Positions 63,594 through 64,000 of a stretch of DNA of 64,000 bases are shown here, in pieces. A program made the translations under genes and the position numbers. Each line of letters begins with the position of its first letter. Within the stretch, counting starts at the first letter, position 1. The notes beneath the pieces were generated by a model. It was not told the DNA's origin, did not search any database, and worked only from the letters and a program-made list of their open reading frames with translations. The stretch covers positions 103,957,891 to 104,021,890 of the forward strand of contig OX439036.1 of NCBI GenBank assembly GCA_949317995.1. Reading direction: 5' to 3'. This stretch comes from Acholoe squamosa (lineage: Eukaryota; Annelida; Polychaeta; Phyllodocida; Polynoidae).

Positions 63594-64000
63594 TTACTCT
63601 CCATGTATCATCTCTTTTTCTTTGTTTTCAAAGTGAAGCAATATATATCTGGCCACGTCAAACGTCGTCATGTCATCCATCAGCACTCGAATGAGCTGTG
63701 TACTGTCAGGTTTAGCTTGCCACATTTTCAACACTTTGAAGGCGTGGAGAGACATATCTTGTTCCGGTTGTTGAGCAATACTATTTAGCTTTTCAGACGA
63801 CAAACCTAAATAAGTCTCCATATCTTTCCATTCCCTGAATAGAGATTCAGACATGGTGACAAAGTACCTCTCCATTAAAAACTGGTCGGGTTGTTGTAAT
63901 CCAATTTGTATGTCTTGAAAAAGCTCTGCGACTGAAGTAACAGATCTTGTCGATGAACACTCATGTAGGCGTGGTGGAGTTCTCCCCATCTGGCATGAGG
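63594..64000 (-). CDS. Death-domain protein, C-terminal exon (partial)
   Basis: Minus strand. The frame is open from the window edge through ATG 63989 to the stop at 63594 (131 codons from that Met; upstream in-frame codons remain open, so the gene starts outside). Residues ~46-121 fit a death domain: LFREWKDMETYLGLSSEKLN (helices 1-2 with the conserved Trp and LGL), then HAFKVLKMWQAKPDSTQLIR (helices 3-5, the LxxW turn) and FDVARYILLHF (helix 6, D.A..I pattern). Death domains form homotypic complexes in apoptosis and innate immune signalling. Here the domain is at the very C-terminus. GGAGA|GTAATT just before the stop could alternatively be a splice donor. There are no in-frame stops, unlike the retroelement genes. 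Family membership beyond the death-domain fold cannot be told. Confidence 0.7.
   Translation of the reverse strand, partial: SCQMGRTPPRLHECSSTRSVTSVAELFQDIQIGLQQPDQFLMERYFVTMSESLFREWKDMETYLGLSSEKLNSIAQQPEQDMSLHAFKVLKMWQAKPDSTQLIRVLMDDMTTFDVARYILLHFENKEKEMIHGE

Overview
The window is eukaryotic, almost certainly from an animal (probably a marine invertebrate). Gene density is very low, and there are long (TA)n, (GA)n and (GGA)n microsatellites, hairpin MITEs, tRNA-derived repeats and LTR and DIRS retrotransposon remnants. Only one region looks like an ordinary host gene: a death-domain exon at the right edge (63594-64000, minus strand). No operons, CRISPR arrays or bacterial signals are present. 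Almost all coding sequence seen is retroelement-derived and carries stops and frameshifts.

Layout. 0-11 kb is repeats: a foldback-type transposon built from 20-bp tandem units (704-1661), several hairpin MITEs, a recurrent GATGCA-rich palindrome family, a tRNA-box-bearing 0.75-kb repeat (3511-4275, second copy 17511-18223) and simple repeats. 11.3-14.6 kb is a truncated Ty3/gypsy element of Mag/K02A2.6 type (primer-binding site, gag, zinc knuckles, protease, reverse transcriptase). 15.3-20.1 kb is a noncoding repeat complex that includes two oppositely oriented ~31-bp tandem arrays.

20.8-47.2 kb is the centrepiece. Two ~640-bp direct repeats (20835-21472 and 46551-47194) look like the LTRs of one large, decayed, envelope-bearing Ty3/gypsy-like provirus. 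In order it holds a long Ser/Glu-rich ORF, gag capsid, an RGG-rich and Cys/His region, protease, integrase (reverse transcriptase and RNase H are absent), an acidic ORF with a 69-bp tandem repeat, a coiled-coil ORF, a dUTPase placed after integrase, an unknown small ORF, an antisense ORF with a basic tail, a single-pass membrane ORF, an F-like envelope glycoprotein, about 10 kb of poorly recognisable sequence, a small ORF with a SOCS/BC-box-like motif, and an ORF of 10-residue repeats. Integrase, dUTPase and envelope are each split by a later insertion. The set of accessory genes around a gag-pro-int-env core is the strongest candidate for something undescribed. That all parts belong to one element is inferred from the flanking direct repeats and gene order.

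47.2-64 kb is again repeat-rich: a TIR element (50335-51120) interrupting a minus-strand DIRS-type element (51116-53833), a second foldback element (54980-55662), MITEs, a perfect 34-bp hairpin (56565-56649), arrays of TATAAGCCGCACC-like motifs, a tRNA-Glu-like SINE head, a ~920-bp polypurine tract (61480-62399), CCAAT/E2F/E-box-rich hairpin repeats (62589-62940) and the death-domain gene.
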